Counted from the first letter of the stretch, positions 22,040 to 36,158 are shown. The stretch: 64,000 nucleotides of DNA from Gossypium raimondii (GCF_025698545.1 NC_068571.1:30723733-30787732); one strand, 5' to 3'. Notes: a model not told the origin generated them from the sequence alone. Translations and numbers: made by a program.

Positions 22040-25000
22040 CATCTTACTCTGTAAAGTTCTATTAGCACTTTAGATCATAGGGTTAGAGCAGTAGCTATTT
22101 TAAACTTCAAAACATCGAATGATGTTTGTTTTCTTTATAGTCTTCCTATTTCCCAACCTTTAGTTCTTTGTCATGGATACTTTTCTGGAACATTGCAGAT
22201 AAATTAAGTTTAAAGATTCCCGAAAGTCTTGTTTTAGGCTGTCTGTCTATTGAAATTTAACGGTTTAGACTGTGAGGTAAGAATATTTATTTCTAGCATG
22301 CATTTTTAGATGTATGGCCATTCCAAATAAATCCTTATTTTTCATAAAAAAAAAAAAAGAAAGAAGAAAGGACCTTGTTAGTTCCAGCATATATATTCTC
22401 CAATGTTTAGGGGATGACTTTTGTAGGAGTACTCAGCAAGGGAGCCAACAATCTTCCTGGGAAATTAAATCCTCCAACTTCGTATCTGAAGTATGGCACT
22501 AGGAACTGTTGTATGTCCTTTTTTAAGTACAATAGAAACCGAGGCTCCCAATGACATCAATTTCTGGTGGATCCCTCCGACTGATCCACGAAAATTCAGT
22601 TTAGTTTAAAGTCCTTTTGTTCAAGTAAAAAGAAAATTGTAGTTTTTAGGTTTAAATCAATGTAGTCGGTCAGTTTCACACTGGTCCGGATCGCACTGAT
22701 TGGTGCAGACCGTTCTAGTAGAAAATTGGAATAACCAACTCGTTCCGCATTGATGAAAATTTCAATTGTACTGGTTGCATCAACTTATTCCCGGTTGGAA
22801 CATTGTTCAAGTGGTGTATGAATAATGTTAAAATAATATACTAAAAACCATAAAAATTAGAATTTTTTTTATAAGAATTGTTAGAAAATAATTAAAATAA
22901 TAAAATTTTATAAGAATTAATTTCTCATTTTTATTAAAGTATAGCCATTGATTATTAATTCAAAAGAAAAAAAAGCCATTCATCATTACTAAGGCTTAAC
23001 ATTTTAGAACTTTCAATAGTTTGAGTGAGAAAACGAATTTCAATGTTTGGTATCTTCATAAAAATAATTTATTTTTATAAAATTTTATGGTTTTTAATTA
23101 ATTTATAACAATTTTATTATTAATGATATTTTCCTATTTTTCTGGTTTTAAATAAATTATTTTAATTAAATTTTATGGTTTTAATTAATTTATAATAATT
23201 ATTATAAATTATTATAATATTTAATGTCTTTTTATAATTATAATTATTTTTATTTTTATAAATCTAGAATGAATCTAAGCAAATGCTTGTCCTGATTTAA
23301 ATGAACATGGACAACCATATGTTCAAATTCATTATGTATTATTTAAAAATAAATTTTCTATTTTTAAAATTTTTATATTTTACTAATATGGCAGTCGATG
23401 ATGATGTCATACTATCACGTTAGCCTTTGGTGATGATGTGGAAGAACTACATCAATGATTAGTGATGACATGGCACTGTCACATAAATAAATAGTGTTGA
23501 TGTGGTGTTTGTTAATAGTCATGTCAGTGTTACCATTAATTACTAATGATGAACATTAGTCAAGAACCTATTTGACGGTGTTAGGTCAAGAGTTCAAAAA
23601 TTTTGTAGGATTTAGTTGATTTTTTTGGAAGAAGTTAGATGGCGAAAATACCATTAAGTCTAAAAAATAGTAAAAAATTCAACCATCCAATACAAACTTT
23701 AAAATTGAAAGTAAAAATTAATAAATAATAAAACAAGTTAAGAATTTACCTTTTCTTTTTCTCTTTTGTTTGTTATATAAACACACACGAAGCTGTTTAA
23801 TTAAGAAACTAATAAATTTATACATTAAACAAGTGTTTTTTGAAGAACATTAAACAAGTTTCAGCTTCATCTGTATGTTTATATGGAATTTCCATTTTAT
23901 ATTAATAATATGAGATAATTTTGTTGTGAATAACCTTTGTTTAATGTATGTAATGATTTATTTATTTGTTTATTTTGAATTTGTTATTAAATTTTTACGA
24001 AATTTATTGATGTATATTTTATATAATTGATGAATATTTTATTCATTTTTTATGTATATGTATATTATTTAATATTTTATATGGTGCGAGGGAAGTTGAT
24101 GAGAATGAACTGAAGTATATGTAGAGAAATGTATGATAAAAACAAAATAAAAGAGTAGTAATTCTTTAAATTTTATAATATTTTAATAATTTCTAGTAAT
24201 TTTATTAACTATAATTTTCTATAATTTTTATAATGTTAAGGTGATAAAATATTTTTTTATAAATTTAATAAATCTTAAAAACTTAAGATTTAAAAAAATT
24301 AAAATTAGCAATTAAGCCGATCATATTATATTTTTAAAATTAGCTGCCACGTTAGTATTTAATTGCTTGTTAAGAACTTCAGCTGAAAATTATATCTTAA
24401 TGAGAGCCAACCAAAAGGTTTAATTATGTGTTTTCTAAATTAAGGATTGAATTGATTTTCATTATTCTATGAGAGTTTTTATATTATTGATTTTCCTATT
24501 ATTTTATGATAATTTTTGGTATTCTACTTGGAAAAATATATGAGAAATGAGTAGTTTCTATTCTAATGCATAAAATTAATCATTTCAGAGTGAAGAGAAA
24601 ATAAAAGATGTATATGAGTTTAAAATCATACATTTTATTTTCTCTTATTTTCAATTTCTACTAAAAGGTAATTTTCTATCTCTACTACCAACCACACACC
24701 TATGCAAAATTTTTTACTCCCTTCAATCTTTCATCATTTTAATTTTCTTTCCACCGCAAAACCTTAAGTTTAGGTTTTAAGAGAATAAACTTCTAAAAAC
24801 AACCATACTAGACAAGTAAAACGTGAGGTGACAACTGTATCTATATTTAAACCCTTGACCGAGTTAGTGTCACGTGTCAACTAGGCATCAACTTAATTAA
24901 GGGAATTAAGAAAATATTTTTCTGTATTTAAAATAAATTATATTATTTTAAGGTATTTTATTTTTTATATTTTAAAAAACAACAAATAATTTGCACATGG

Positions 25001-25660
25001 TGAAATTTAAACCCATAACGTTTGGGTTGATAAAAATTTTACTTTGTCACTCAATCAAAGCTTTATTTTAAAATGTTTTGTATATCTTAATTTTATCATG
25101 CACACTTTATTACTTTCATCAATTGTATATATTGATAATGTTATTTATTGGTTTAGTGTCACAAGTTAACTCGACAACATCAAGATTGATAACAACACTA
25201 TGATAAACAATAGTAGTATGTACATTTAATATTCTTAAGCTAACGAATTTAGATGTTTAAATTTCAATTTACTCACTATTTAATCTAATTTTTTATTTTA
25301 ATATCATACATGTATTATTATTAATTAGTTTCAAGCTATATGTTTCATATGTTGTTTTTTAAACACACCTAAATACGTAGTTTCCACACTTAAATTTTTA
25401 GTATAATAAAAAAGCTGATTGTTATTCAAATAAAACAAGTTTTACGAAAAAAAAAAAAAAAACAAACATCACCTTCTGGTGCAACCTGCAAGCTTGGCCT
25501 ATTGCTAACAACTGATTTGCATTTAGAGATGTAATTTGAAATCAAAACTTTTGTAAACAATTGATTGAGGAGGAAGTGTCTCCAGCTAATGTGAACAGAC
25601 AACACTACAACAACCAGGACACCCAGAACTACCGAAGAATTTTTAAGGGTTTAAACACCT
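22040..25660. other. Downstream region of the U11/U12 gene and AT-rich intergenic DNA
   Basis: 22040-22520 probably holds the 3' UTR, with a possible extra exon after TTTTGTAG at 22427. Beyond about 22540 the DNA is AT-rich with no exon recognised. About 23265-23345 contains TCTAGAATGAATCTA and AAATGAACATGGACAA motifs also seen around 3450-3510, so a relative of that inverted-repeat element probably lies here. A poly(A) run is at about 25446-25461. Confidence 0.5.
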
Positions 25661-25667
25661 GAGCCTT

Positions 25668-27232
25668 CTAAACCTTTTTGCTCTTCAAGGGACCTGTAGG
25701 AATTTTACTCAGAACATTGGCATCAAAAACTGCATATTGCTTTTTTATCTCAATCACTGCCTTCTCTGCAAATGGGTCAACCTTGTCCTCATACTTCTCA
25801 TACAAAACAGGTACCGTATGCAGCAACACGAAAGCTGATTTCCATAGAGAAGATGGATCAAAATTCAGTATGAAATTTGTATAGATAAATGAACTTGGCA
25901 CTAAAAACAAGAGACCAGTGTCATTACATGTGTAGAACAAGGTCAAGAAATTGCACCAACTCCCCACAACCGAGAGGACCCAAAAAGCTGCTACAACCTG
26001 AAATCAAAGAGAAGGATATAGTGACTCCCTAATCAAAATGCAGTTCAGATTAAGACTTAAACCCTAAACACACCACAAGAAACTTCTTCAGATTTCTTCC
26101 AGATGCAATATCTCGCAGCAGTTCCAATGCCTGGTTAAGTTCAATTGTCAGAGCAGAGGCGATCTGAAGGAATGGCTCCTCTGGCAAATGAACTTGTGGG
26201 ATGCGAGGTGGAGTCCTGTGAAGAAAAAGGTCATATTATATTCTTTAAGAAACCATCAATATGTTAAATAGATTAAAGCTCCTGCAAAGACCCCCAGAAC
26301 TTACTTGTGGATAAAGGTATGGACATTGGACCAGAGGAACAATACTGCAAGAGAGAGTATCGAAATGTGACAGAGCAGAGTAAGTAGGTGGTATTCGATC
26401 AACTCAAAAAGGACCCAGATTGCAGTTGCTCCACCAAGAACCCCAGCTGATATCTTCTTGTTCCTCCACAAGAACACATCAGCAGCTGCACCAAATCATT
26501 ACCCAACAAATGAAATGGAAAGAGAACACCATTATCTAATTCTGACACAAACGAGAACCATTAATCTAAGACTTTTCTTAAACTCCTTGTGTGCTTAAAT
26601 GATTAGATAATCTTGCTTTTAAAGGACTGGTCTAGAAGATGTTATACTTTGCTCCGTTCCCAGAATGCAAACAATAAAAGGCAAAAGCAAACCCCAAATA
26701 TTAGTCTGAAGTAGTTTGGTCCTTAAGCAAATTTCAAATTCCACTAACAAATACAAGAACCAATCAAATCGAAAAATGAAATTCATTTTCGTAACTACCA
26801 AACAGATCGTGAAGTGGCAAATACTAAAACACAGATGAATTGATCTTCCATAAAATTAACATTTCATTTTTAAATTCACTCTAACAACTGCATTTTTGTA
26901 TTTTTTACTCGCATTTCCATCAACTTCGTTAAAAACAAACCTAACAATAAAATCCTGATCACACTAACGAAACTTGCAAAAAGAAAAGAAAAGTGAAATG
27001 AGAGCTTAGAGGTCGTACGCTTTCCACCACCGAGAACGTGATGAAGAGGTCTCTCCCTACCAAACAACCGATAAATCTTAGCCTTAACGGAGCTAGGGGA
27101 AGCTGGTTTCTCATGATCTGAATCCGAATCCGAATCCGAAGAAGACGATGAATCATGGCCGTGGATCTTCTCGCTGATCTTCTCCATCACCGACTCCACC
27201 GCCGATTGCATACTCTCCGTTTCCTCCGCCAT
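25668..27232 (-). CDS. RTNLB: Reticulon-like protein (RTNLB family)
   Basis: ER-shaping membrane protein whose hairpins bend tubules. On the - strand the coding exons are 27232-27019, 26485-26305, 26215-26074, 25997-25928 and 25834-25668, all with GT-AG introns and matching phases, giving 257 aa. The N-terminus is cytosolic, acidic and Ser/Asp-rich ([15 protein letters not shown]). The reticulon domain starts at about residue 71 with [15 protein letters not shown]. The first long hydrophobic hairpin is about residues 86-122 and the second about 177-212 ([19 protein letters not shown]), followed by [15 protein letters not shown]. The C-terminus ends PLKSKKV; other plant members often end in a lysine-rich ER signal, so the final Val may weaken a strict KKXX reading. 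Length fits plant RTNLBs (roughly 250-275 aa). Intact. Confidence 0.95.
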
Positions 27233-28288
27233 TGGTTAAAAAAAGTCCGGACCAGTGCCCTAAAAAGACGGATTCTTTATTGACTGTCAGGGTGTCCGAA
27301 CAGTATACAAGTGAGTGCGAATGCCAGTAGAACTGTAGGGTTTTAATAAAGAAGGGAATGTATAAACCTTAGGCTTAAATTTATCAAAATGGTTATATTT
27401 TTTGAGTTTTTTCTATTAACTTTTTTTCAATTTATTTTTAACATATTTAATGAATAAATTCAAATGTTTAAAATTTTTGTTCTTTCAAAATTCCATCTTC
27501 TATAGGTTTGTTTATTGATAAATTTTTTATTGAATTATTATTTTAGATAATTATGTTTATTTTCTTTAAATTAAGAGTTATTTTTTATTTAATATATTAT
27601 TTATTTATTTTATTATTTTTCAGTGTAATTATCTTATTAGATTATCTTAGTAATAAATTATATCTCATTAAAAGTTTTATATATGAAATTCTAAATCAAC
27701 CCCATTAATTTTTTTAATGATATTTTTATTAAATTTGTTAGGAAAAATAGATTAAAACAAATAAAAATGGATGGATAAAAAAAACTTAAAAATACAATTA
27801 AAATAATTTTGATAAAACAGTGGCTAAAAAGCGGTTTGGAGCCAAAGCTGATGGTTGGGGGAGAATTTGAAATGTTGAATGAGGTATGGTACAGTGGGGT
27901 CTAGAATAAATTGGATTCTTTCAACTGATTTACTGAGGAGTGATGACGCAGAGAGAGAGAAGGGTGCATTTTGTTCTTTGAAGAGTTCATCCTAATAGGA
28001 CACGTGGCGACAATTTAATGGGACAATGGGGTGGCATGGACAGCAATCACTTTTCAGTGGTCGTTTTGGAATTTTTACTTTTTTGCATCAGTTGGGCTCC
28101 ACGTTAGCTTCATATTTGTTTGTTCCGCTAGTGTTTCTTTTTTTTGGAAATAAGTGTTTACCATCATGTGCTTTATTTTTATGAGTGAAGATAAAAATTT
28201 AAACTTTATGATTAAAAAATGAGATAAATAATTACTACATTGTATTAATAAATTTTATTTTATTATTTATTTTTAAAACTATTTAAAT
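27233..28288. other. Promoter region of the reticulon gene and intergenic DNA
   Basis: On the - strand, upstream of the ATG at 27232, lies AAACCCTA (27336-27343, telo-box) and, about 770 bp upstream, an ACACGTGGC element (28000-28008) of the G-box/ABRE type. The remainder is AT-rich, with nothing coding seen. Confidence 0.45.
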
Positions 28289-30578
28289 TTAGGCTTCATT
28301 CTCCTTTACTTTTGCAATAAAAATACTTTTTTAAAAGCATTAAAGAACAGATATTATTTCAAAAAATTTCAACTTAAAAAATTCTTTTAGCATATAGAAA
28401 AGTTAAAATTTTAATTTTTATTCAGCCAAAAGTACTTTTGACTTCTATTTATCTTTTAACCTTTGTCTTTTCCAAAAAAACTTCTTTCCTCTAGTTCTTT
28501 GGAGCTAAATCTATACCCATTTTTTCACATTTTCTCTTTTAAAGAACTTTCCTCTGGTTCTTTGTTCCTCTTATAATTCCTATGGTTCTGGTTCTTTGTT
28601 CCCTTACTCGGTTGTTCTTCCCACATACAGGTATGAATCTAGCTATTTATACAGTTATCACAAAAGTGAAGAAACTTTGATTTGTAATAAAATAGTCTAT
28701 GGGATGGATTTATTGGGTAGCTATAGTAGACCAAACTTTGGCAGTCTGCTGCTATTATGTAGTTAACTGAGATGAATAGATGATGAGAGAATTGAAAGGG
28801 GGGAATCATAGTGGAAGAAAGTGATACTGAAACAGAGATCTTGGTTGAGAAATTTGGAAATAATATTGAGGTAGAACAGCAGTGGGGTATGTTTTGTTGG
28901 AGGCTTTGGGGATGGTTAATATTGTTTTGTGAGTTTAAAGTATGCGACAGTTTTGGTGTGAATTTGGTTGCTTAGCTGGTCAAGAAAAATTACTTACGGA
29001 AACTGTCGATAGGGTTGTGAAAAGTATCTTATTTAATGCAATTGGGTTTTTGTGGTTAAAATACTATTGTTAGGTAATGCTGGCTTGGTGATGGATTGAA
29101 AAAGGCTTGATCTAAGATTTAAAGAAATAAATGAGAGCCTTTTGCCAAGTGTGGAATCAACAAGACGGGTTACTGAACTGGATTGCAAAGCAAGAGAAAG
29201 AAAATAAGAATTGAATCCCATGTAGTTTTCATGGATGTGATTCCTATGGTTATTTCATTATGAAATTATAATGGCAATCACAACCCACTGAAAAAGCCTT
29301 CGAAGATGTGGAGCTCTAAAATATTTTATCCGAACGGAATCTTATCACTCCTACAACACAAAGATCTATCTTATTAACACCTAACACTAAACACGCCTGA
29401 TATATAAATGAAAGAAAGGTACACTGATCTTTCTCAGCAAACTGCCAATAAATCACCGACTTTTCAAAGACAAAAGCAATACAACTAACACTGCTAAATT
29501 TTATTGTAAGTTAGATTATGTATAGATAGGACTCATTTGTGTACTATCAACTATTGAAACTCTTTAACCACTTTTTATTTTAGAAATGTACTTAATTAAA
29601 TCCTGGTGCTAAGAACAAGCTTTGGCAAACCTTTGAAAGGCCCTTCAAAACCTGCTTTTGAATGCCACTCCAGATTTTATTTACAGAGTAAGGAGCAGTA
29701 GATGCCCAAAAGTGGCGTGTATATCTGTTGTCACGATCAAAAATGAAAAATCTACAATGGTGTTGTTTTTGCATTTCTGGACATTGTTTCGGCTGTGAGA
29801 ATGCTTCTTTTCTAATATATTAATGCCAATTGTTGAAATTGGTGCATGCCAACTTGGTGTCATTTATGGTAAAAACCTGTGACTTTCTTAATCCTGACTT
29901 CATAACAACCAAAGGTGCAATGCTTCCATACTTTTGTTTCATGTCTTTTTATAGGACATTTCAAAAATTACATCTATCCTATTTTAATTTTCAAGATTGT
30001 TTTCATCTATATTTTAGACAAGTTTTATTGGGTTTATTTTTCAGTCAAGTGGCTGTGTTGGGGTTTAAGTTTATTTATACTTGCATTTTATTTGTGCAGC
30101 TCAAGAGATACAATTGTGCTCACCTTGAGATTATTCATCTTACGGGTATTACTCTCCTCTTTCTATACTTTTTTTTCTCTTTGTACTCTGAGAAGTGTGC
30201 GACTTTGTTATGCTCACATGCACACATCTACATAGAAACGTAAAACTGATGAAGAGGTTAACTAGTTTCAGAACATGCTGAGTACAGATGGCGACAAAGA
30301 TTAATCATGGCGACCAAAATTGAAGTAAAAAAAGTTTATGCATTTGTGGAGTTGGCAACCATTGATATAAAACAATGCATTTTCAGTTTTAGAAGTTGAC
30401 AACTAGTGTCAATCTTATAGTTGCGTTTGGCTATAAATCCACTAAAATAATAAACAATGAAAAATTCACAATATTCATGACTACATATTTTAATTGCTTT
30501 GAAAAAATCAATTAGAAAATTGTTTGATTTTTTTGATTGCTTTACTGGCTGAAACGAATCTGTTCGTATACACAATAG

Positions 30579-31598
30579 ATGAGTACTTCGACGGTTGAAG
30601 TTGGTGGTGAAAAAGTGAAAGCAATGTTGGATAAGAGATTGATAGAAATATTTTGTGATATTTGTATTAAAAAGATATTGAAAGGCAATAGGCTTGATAC
30701 TCATTTCACAAAAGATGGATGGTTGAAAATAATGACCAACTTTGAGAAAGAAACGGGCAAGGGTTTTTCACAGAGACAACTTAAAAATAGGTGGGATGCC
30801 CTAAAAAAAGAATGGAAAGCTTGGAAGAAACTTAAAGGCGAAGATACTAGTCTAGGGTGGAATCCTATAAAAAGAACTGTTTATGCATCGGATGATTGGT
30901 GGGAGAGTAGGCTACAGGTACATTAATAATTTTGAATATTTTTGTTTTTTTCTTATTTATGAGGTTACTGATAATTACTGTTATTAAACTATTATTTTAT
31001 ATGTAGGTTGTGCCTGAAGCTTAAAAATTTAGAGCATCGGGCATTGATCTTGAATTCGAAGGGAAGTTGGACCAAATGTTCATGGGGATAGTTGCAACAG
31101 GTGATAAAGCATAGGCACCTTCTTCTGGTACACTCCGTAGTGATTTTTTTGAGGATGTTAACAACGAAATACCTGAAGAGAATGAAGAAGAAAATGTGAG
31201 AAATGATGTTCACATTTCAAATGATGTTCAAATTGATGGAAACGATCAAAAAAGAAAAAAATCCTGAGATATCAAGTTCACATTTTAAAACTGGAAGAAA
31301 GAAATCCTCAAAGCAAATTGGAGGGGCTGCAAGATTGTCCAGTCAAATAGAAAAATTATGCAATGCAGCTGACAATATGAGTCAAGCCACATCTAGTTTG
31401 ACTCCTGTTATGGATCCATATGGTATTCTACAAGCAGTCAAAGTGCTTGACAGCATGTTGGGAGAAGTTCCAAAAGCTAGTCCGCTATACTTTTTCGCAC
31501 TTAAATTATTGCTCAATAAGGACAAGCGAATTATGTTTTTATCAATTAATCCCAAGATTAGAGTTTTGTGGCTTAAGACGGAAATGGAGGATAGTTGA
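30579..31598 (+). pseudogene. Harbinger ORF1: SANT/Myb-like DNA-binding protein, decayed
   Basis: This partner protein is needed with the transposase for binding and movement of PIF/Harbinger elements. Exon 1 (30579-30917) encodes the Myb/SANT-like domain, with WLKIMTNFEKETG, QLKNRWDALKKEWKAWKKL and the ending ASDDWWE. Donor CAG|GTACAT joins acceptor TATGTAG at 31006, keeping frame. Exon 2 has an in-frame TAA at 31022 and a TAG at about 31112, both at codons where Gln and Trp are expected, and a shift in the A-run at about 31249-31261. The C-terminal part (to TGA at 31596-31598) remains open and contains SSQIEKLCNAADNM and DPYGILQAVKVLD, typical of plant ORF1 tails. Non-functional but young enough to read. 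Confidence 0.85.
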
Positions 31599-31931
31599 AA
31601 ATTTTCTGATTTTCTAGGGTTCAGAGATATCTATTATGTGACTAAACAACAATGCTAAACTAGTTTTATCAATAGTTATTTATGTTTGGTTTTTGGATAT
31701 TGAATTTACGTTTTACTTATTTATGTGTAATCTAGTTTTATCAATGGTCGTTTATGTTTGGTTTTGGATATTGAATTTATGTTCTACTTATTTATGTGTA
31801 ATCTAGTTTTATTAATAGTTGTTTATGTTTGGTCTTTAGATATTGAATTTATGTTCTACTTATTTATACTAAATTAGTTTTATCAATAGTTGTTTATATA
31901 TGATTTTGGATATAAAATTTATTCACAGGTG

Positions 31932-34900
31932 ATGAGTATAGTTGAGAATTACAGCGGTGATGAAAGTAATGATGAAAGGGAAGATAAAGAGATTTTACAA
32001 AGCATGAAATGTTTTAACCGATTATTTGTTGTTGCATATTCTTCCGTATAATTATATTACGAGAAGTATATATTGAAACAACCATGCATGGATTCAAAAC
32101 AGTCAGATGAGACATGGATCCGAGAGATCCTTGACGGTCACGAATCACGTTGTATGATTAATTTTAGGATGTCTAAAATGGAATTTGTACAAACCAATTT
32201 TTGACCCGGGCCTAGTACCCAAACTAAAGCCCACTAACCTAAAACCAAACTTAAACCCAAACCTACCCCAGCCCACAAACTGAAAAATTTTCAGTAAGAA
32301 AACCCTAAGGCCGCCGCTCCTATCTCTGCCCAGATCCAGCACCTCCAAACGCCACCGTCGCAACTCCGAATGGCCGATTTCGTGTCTGTTACGTCTTGTC
32401 AGCACCTGCAAAGATGCAATAGACAATATGCAACCAAACAAGGCACAAAACGACAACAATAGAGGAGAAATATAAAAACAAAAAAAATGATTATGAATCG
32501 TTTTTTTTTGAAGTCGGCTATAAAGGCCAAAGTCTTGAACATGTATTTCTTCGGCTTGGACATTTTCACGAGCATTCAGAAATAAATAAAAAACAGAATA
32601 GAAGTTTTAAAGGTTGAATTTTTACTGTTTATTTTTATTTTTATTTATTTATTTATTTTACAATTTCGTTTTAACGAAAATAGCAAAAAAAGGAAGGAGC
32701 TCACCTGAATCGTTCTGTGGCTCCGTCGACGGAGGTCCTCTCGCCGTCGTCGAAATCGGGTCTAAATGGGGTGCAAGGCTCTTCGTTCCCTCCGTCCAAG
32801 CCTGACCCCATAGCCCGCCTAGAACCGGGCTTTAAAAGACCTTCATCACGCTTCGTCGACCGTCGGTTTAGTGGCGGTGCGGTGGACGGATGAACGGCGG
32901 TGTGAAGCCCAACCGTCGGAAGGCATGGGGGAGGCTTTGAAAGGGTTGCTGCAGTTTTTTTAGTGTGAAGGGTGGGAAAATAAAAAAAATAAAAAAAGGG
33001 TTGTTTAAATAAAGACATTAAAACGGCGCCGTTTGGAGGAGGAAGACCTGTGCATGCTTGCCTTGATGGGTAATTTACGCCTTTGGTCCCTCCGATCCTG
33101 CGGCACATTCAATGCTGCCTTTTGTTTCATTTTAATTTTGGCCACATAATTTCTCGCTTGTTCCAATCTAGTCCTGCGCAAGGTGATGCACATAAGGGAC
33201 GGGGAATTCTCACAGTCAGTCCCTCGTTTCCTCAGCGCGTTTCATTTCGGTCCCTCGCTCCATTTTTTTTAAATTTTCAATTATGCCTCTCAATTTTATT
33301 CTGATTCCAATCGTGCCCTTGACCTTTTAGCCCTATCTTTTTTTTATTATATATATTCTTAACTGTTTCTTTTGTTATTTAGGATTTTTTTACATACATT
33401 ATTTTATTTCAAATTGTTTAGATCAATTAGTATTTATATTTATTTCAAATATATGTGTATGCACTACCCATTTTAAATTTATATATACTATGTAATTTAA
33501 ATTGTTTCTTATGCTATTTATTTTGATATTCTTTATATTGTTCATTTCAAACTGCTTTATTTTTATTTATTTCAAGTTTTTGTAAATTAAGAACTTTATA
33601 CATGAAATATGTTATATATTATATATATGTTAATTATTTTGAAATTGTTTTATCCTTTTTTTACTCTATTTTTTCCTTTAAATGTTTTATTTATTATCCA
33701 TTTTAAGATTATTTGTCCTTATTTCACGATTTTTGCATGTACATATGCATTATTCATTTTAAAATTTTTCATATATAATATTTTTGAATTATTTTATATA
33801 TAGTTGATTCTCAAAATTTCCTTTTTACAATATTTATTTAAAACTCGTTTATTATTATTTTAAAATTGTTCTACATTTTATTTATTTTAATTTGTTCTAT
33901 ACCACTCATTTTGAAATTGTTATATATGTTATTGAATTCATTCGTCTTTAATTATTAATACTAGTATTCAAATAATGTATGTTGAGTGTGTATTGTCATT
34001 GTGTGTACCATAATTAGTTTACTCGTATTTTCATATTATTGTCATACATTTGTGTAATTATCCATGTATCATTATTCCATGTTTATTATTATATTGTTAT
34101 TTCACGTCATCATATTGTAAATTAAACTCCGACATAGTTATCCAACTTAGGTTACTTTATTTTATTCCAAACAAAATAAATGCTTACCTTCAAATAGATT
34201 ACTCGCTATTATTCAAATGGAATTTTGCTAAATAAGACAATATTTTGAATTTTGGAAATTTGAGAAATTGTACCCTAACTTACTGGGTCTCGATTTTCTT
34301 GTTAAACCTAAATAGAAAAATATCCTTTTAAATTTCCAAACACATAAAATTTCAAAAATAAAGGTAATATTCTATATTTAGAAAATTCGAGAAATCGTGC
34401 CCTAACTTACTGGGCTTCGATTTTTCTCGTTGATTATAAGTAACCGAATATCCTTTTAAAATTAAAATAAATGAGGTTTAAACAAAAAAAATAAAGGCAA
34501 GCTTACTCTCGAAAATACGAGGTGTTGTGTCCTAACTTACTGGACGTGACATCTTGTTACTTCGAGATAAGGAGGCACTTTCCATTTTGATTTATTCGAG
34601 TAATTTTAAAATAACACAATATAAAGAGGGATCGTATTTTTAAATTTTTTTCGAGTTCTTAATTTTTGACACCAAGACATTAATTAATCAACTAGGTACC
34701 AATTTTGGGCGTTACGAGGGTGCTAATCCTTCCTCGTACGTAATCGACTCCCGAACCCGTTTTTCTGAATTTCGTAGACCAAAAGCATTGTTTTAATAAA
34801 TCTAAACCGTTTATTAAAAACAACCGTTTTACGAGGTGACCCGATCACACCTTATAAAAAAGATTGGTGGCGACTCCCATTTTTGTTTTCATTTTTAAAA

Positions 34901-36158
34901 TCCAAGTTGACCCCGTTTCACAAAAAAATGGTGTCAGCAGTATTCACAAGTTTGTTGAGAGTTTTGGAGACAAGATACAACTTGCAAACTTCAAGAAACA
35001 TATCTTCTAGTGAAATGTTGAGAATTTTTTTATACATCTTGGGCACCGGTGCAAAAGTGTCCCAATGTCGAGAAAGATTTCAAAGGTCTAGATCAACAAT
35101 AAGTCGACACTTTGCAATTGTGCTTGAGAAAGTTTCAAGGATGGCCACTGATCTAATTGCATCCAAAGATCCTTTTTTAGCTCAATATCCGAACAAATAC
35201 GTAATGATTCTAGATATATGCCGCATTTTAAGGTTAAAATTTAATTTTATATTATTATATTTTAATATATTTGGTCGACTAAAAATATGCACAAGACTAA
35301 TATGATTATTTGTTCAGGATTGCATAGGTGCACTTGATGGTACTCACATTGCCGCTATTCTTCCACCAAATGAACAAATTCCATATATTGGAAGAAAATG
35401 TATCTCGACTCAAAATGTTATGGCAGTATGTGATTTTAATATGTGTTTCACCTTTGTCATGGCTGGATGGGAAGGATCGGCACATGACACTAGAATATTT
35501 CTTGATGCAATTCGAGATCCAAAATACAAATTTCCGCACCCACCAAATGGTTAGATATTTTATTTATATGTGATTTTTTAAATAATAAAGTATCTTTAAT
35601 TGATAATTTTTATAAAAAAAATTCTTGAATTAATTGTTTGTTATATTATGACTTGTAGGAAAATATTATCTTGTTGATTTTGGGTATCCTCAAATGAAAG
35701 GTTATCTTGGACCATATAGAGGTCAGCGATATCATTTACCTGACTTTCGTAGAGGTAGACCGGTATCTAGTGAAGAAGGGATATTCAATCATTCACATTC
35801 ATCATTACGTAGTGTGATTGAACGAACTTTTGGTGTTTTGAAAAAAATGGGCCATTTTAAGGGATATGCCAAGTTATAGTTTTGAAAAGCAAACGATGAT
35901 CATTGTTGCTACAATGACGATACACAATTTTATCCGAAAACATGTCGGTCGAAATGATGCAGATTTTATGGAATACGAAGATTTAACTGGGCATATGAGA
36001 ATATTATTGATTAAGAAAATGCGCATGGTCGAGAAAGTGATGATGACAACGACGAAGATGATGATGGTGATGATGACGGTGAATCAAACAATTCAAGTGG
36101 TTTTGAAATGAAATTAACAAGAGATGCTATAGCTTCTAGTTTAATGAATTCACTTTAA
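31932..36158 (+). pseudogene. Harbinger ORF2: DDE transposase, split by a solo LTR
   Basis: PIF/Harbinger transposase of the DDE_4 nuclease type. The N-terminal piece is 31932-32185 (one in-frame TAA at about 32049), then the solo LTR, then coding resumes in the same frame at 34945. Introns are predicted at 35201-35317 and 35550-35658, both GT-AG and phase-consistent. A helix-turn-helix-like stretch is CRERFQRSRSTISRHF. Catalytic residues are visible: D in DCIGALDGTHI (35318-), D in GWEGSAHDTRIF (about 35463-35498) and E in [10 protein letters not shown] (about 35818-35847). A one-base shift lies in the A-run at 35842-35848, after which the frame continues as [10 protein letters not shown] and IHNFIRKH. 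Another shift near 35985 restores an Asp-rich tail ending at TAA 36156-36158. All three catalytic residues remain, but the gene is broken. Confidence 0.88.
32181..34944 (+). mobile_element. Solo LTR (Tat/Ogre-like gypsy) inside the Harbinger transposase
   Basis: The LTR is 32186-34939 (TGTACAAACC...GGTGTCAGCA, 2754 bp), flanked by GAATT (32181-32185) and GTATT (34940-34944), a 5-bp duplication with one mismatch. Its last 300 bp closely match the ends of the LTRs at 3817 and 13623 (CGTTACGAGGGTGCTAATCC, TTGGTGGCGACTCCCAT). It has an AAACGGCGCCGTTT palindrome (about 33021-33034) in place of the CGACGTCG one, and three CCTAACTTACTGG hairpins (about 34268, 34400 and 34526). No internal region remains, so it arose by LTR-LTR recombination. 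Confidence 0.9.

Noticed and set aside
26876-27232. 118-aa reading of reticulon exon 1 without splicing
   Set aside because: The sequence after residue 71 is intron. Splicing at 27018 joins in phase to the conserved reticulon domain.
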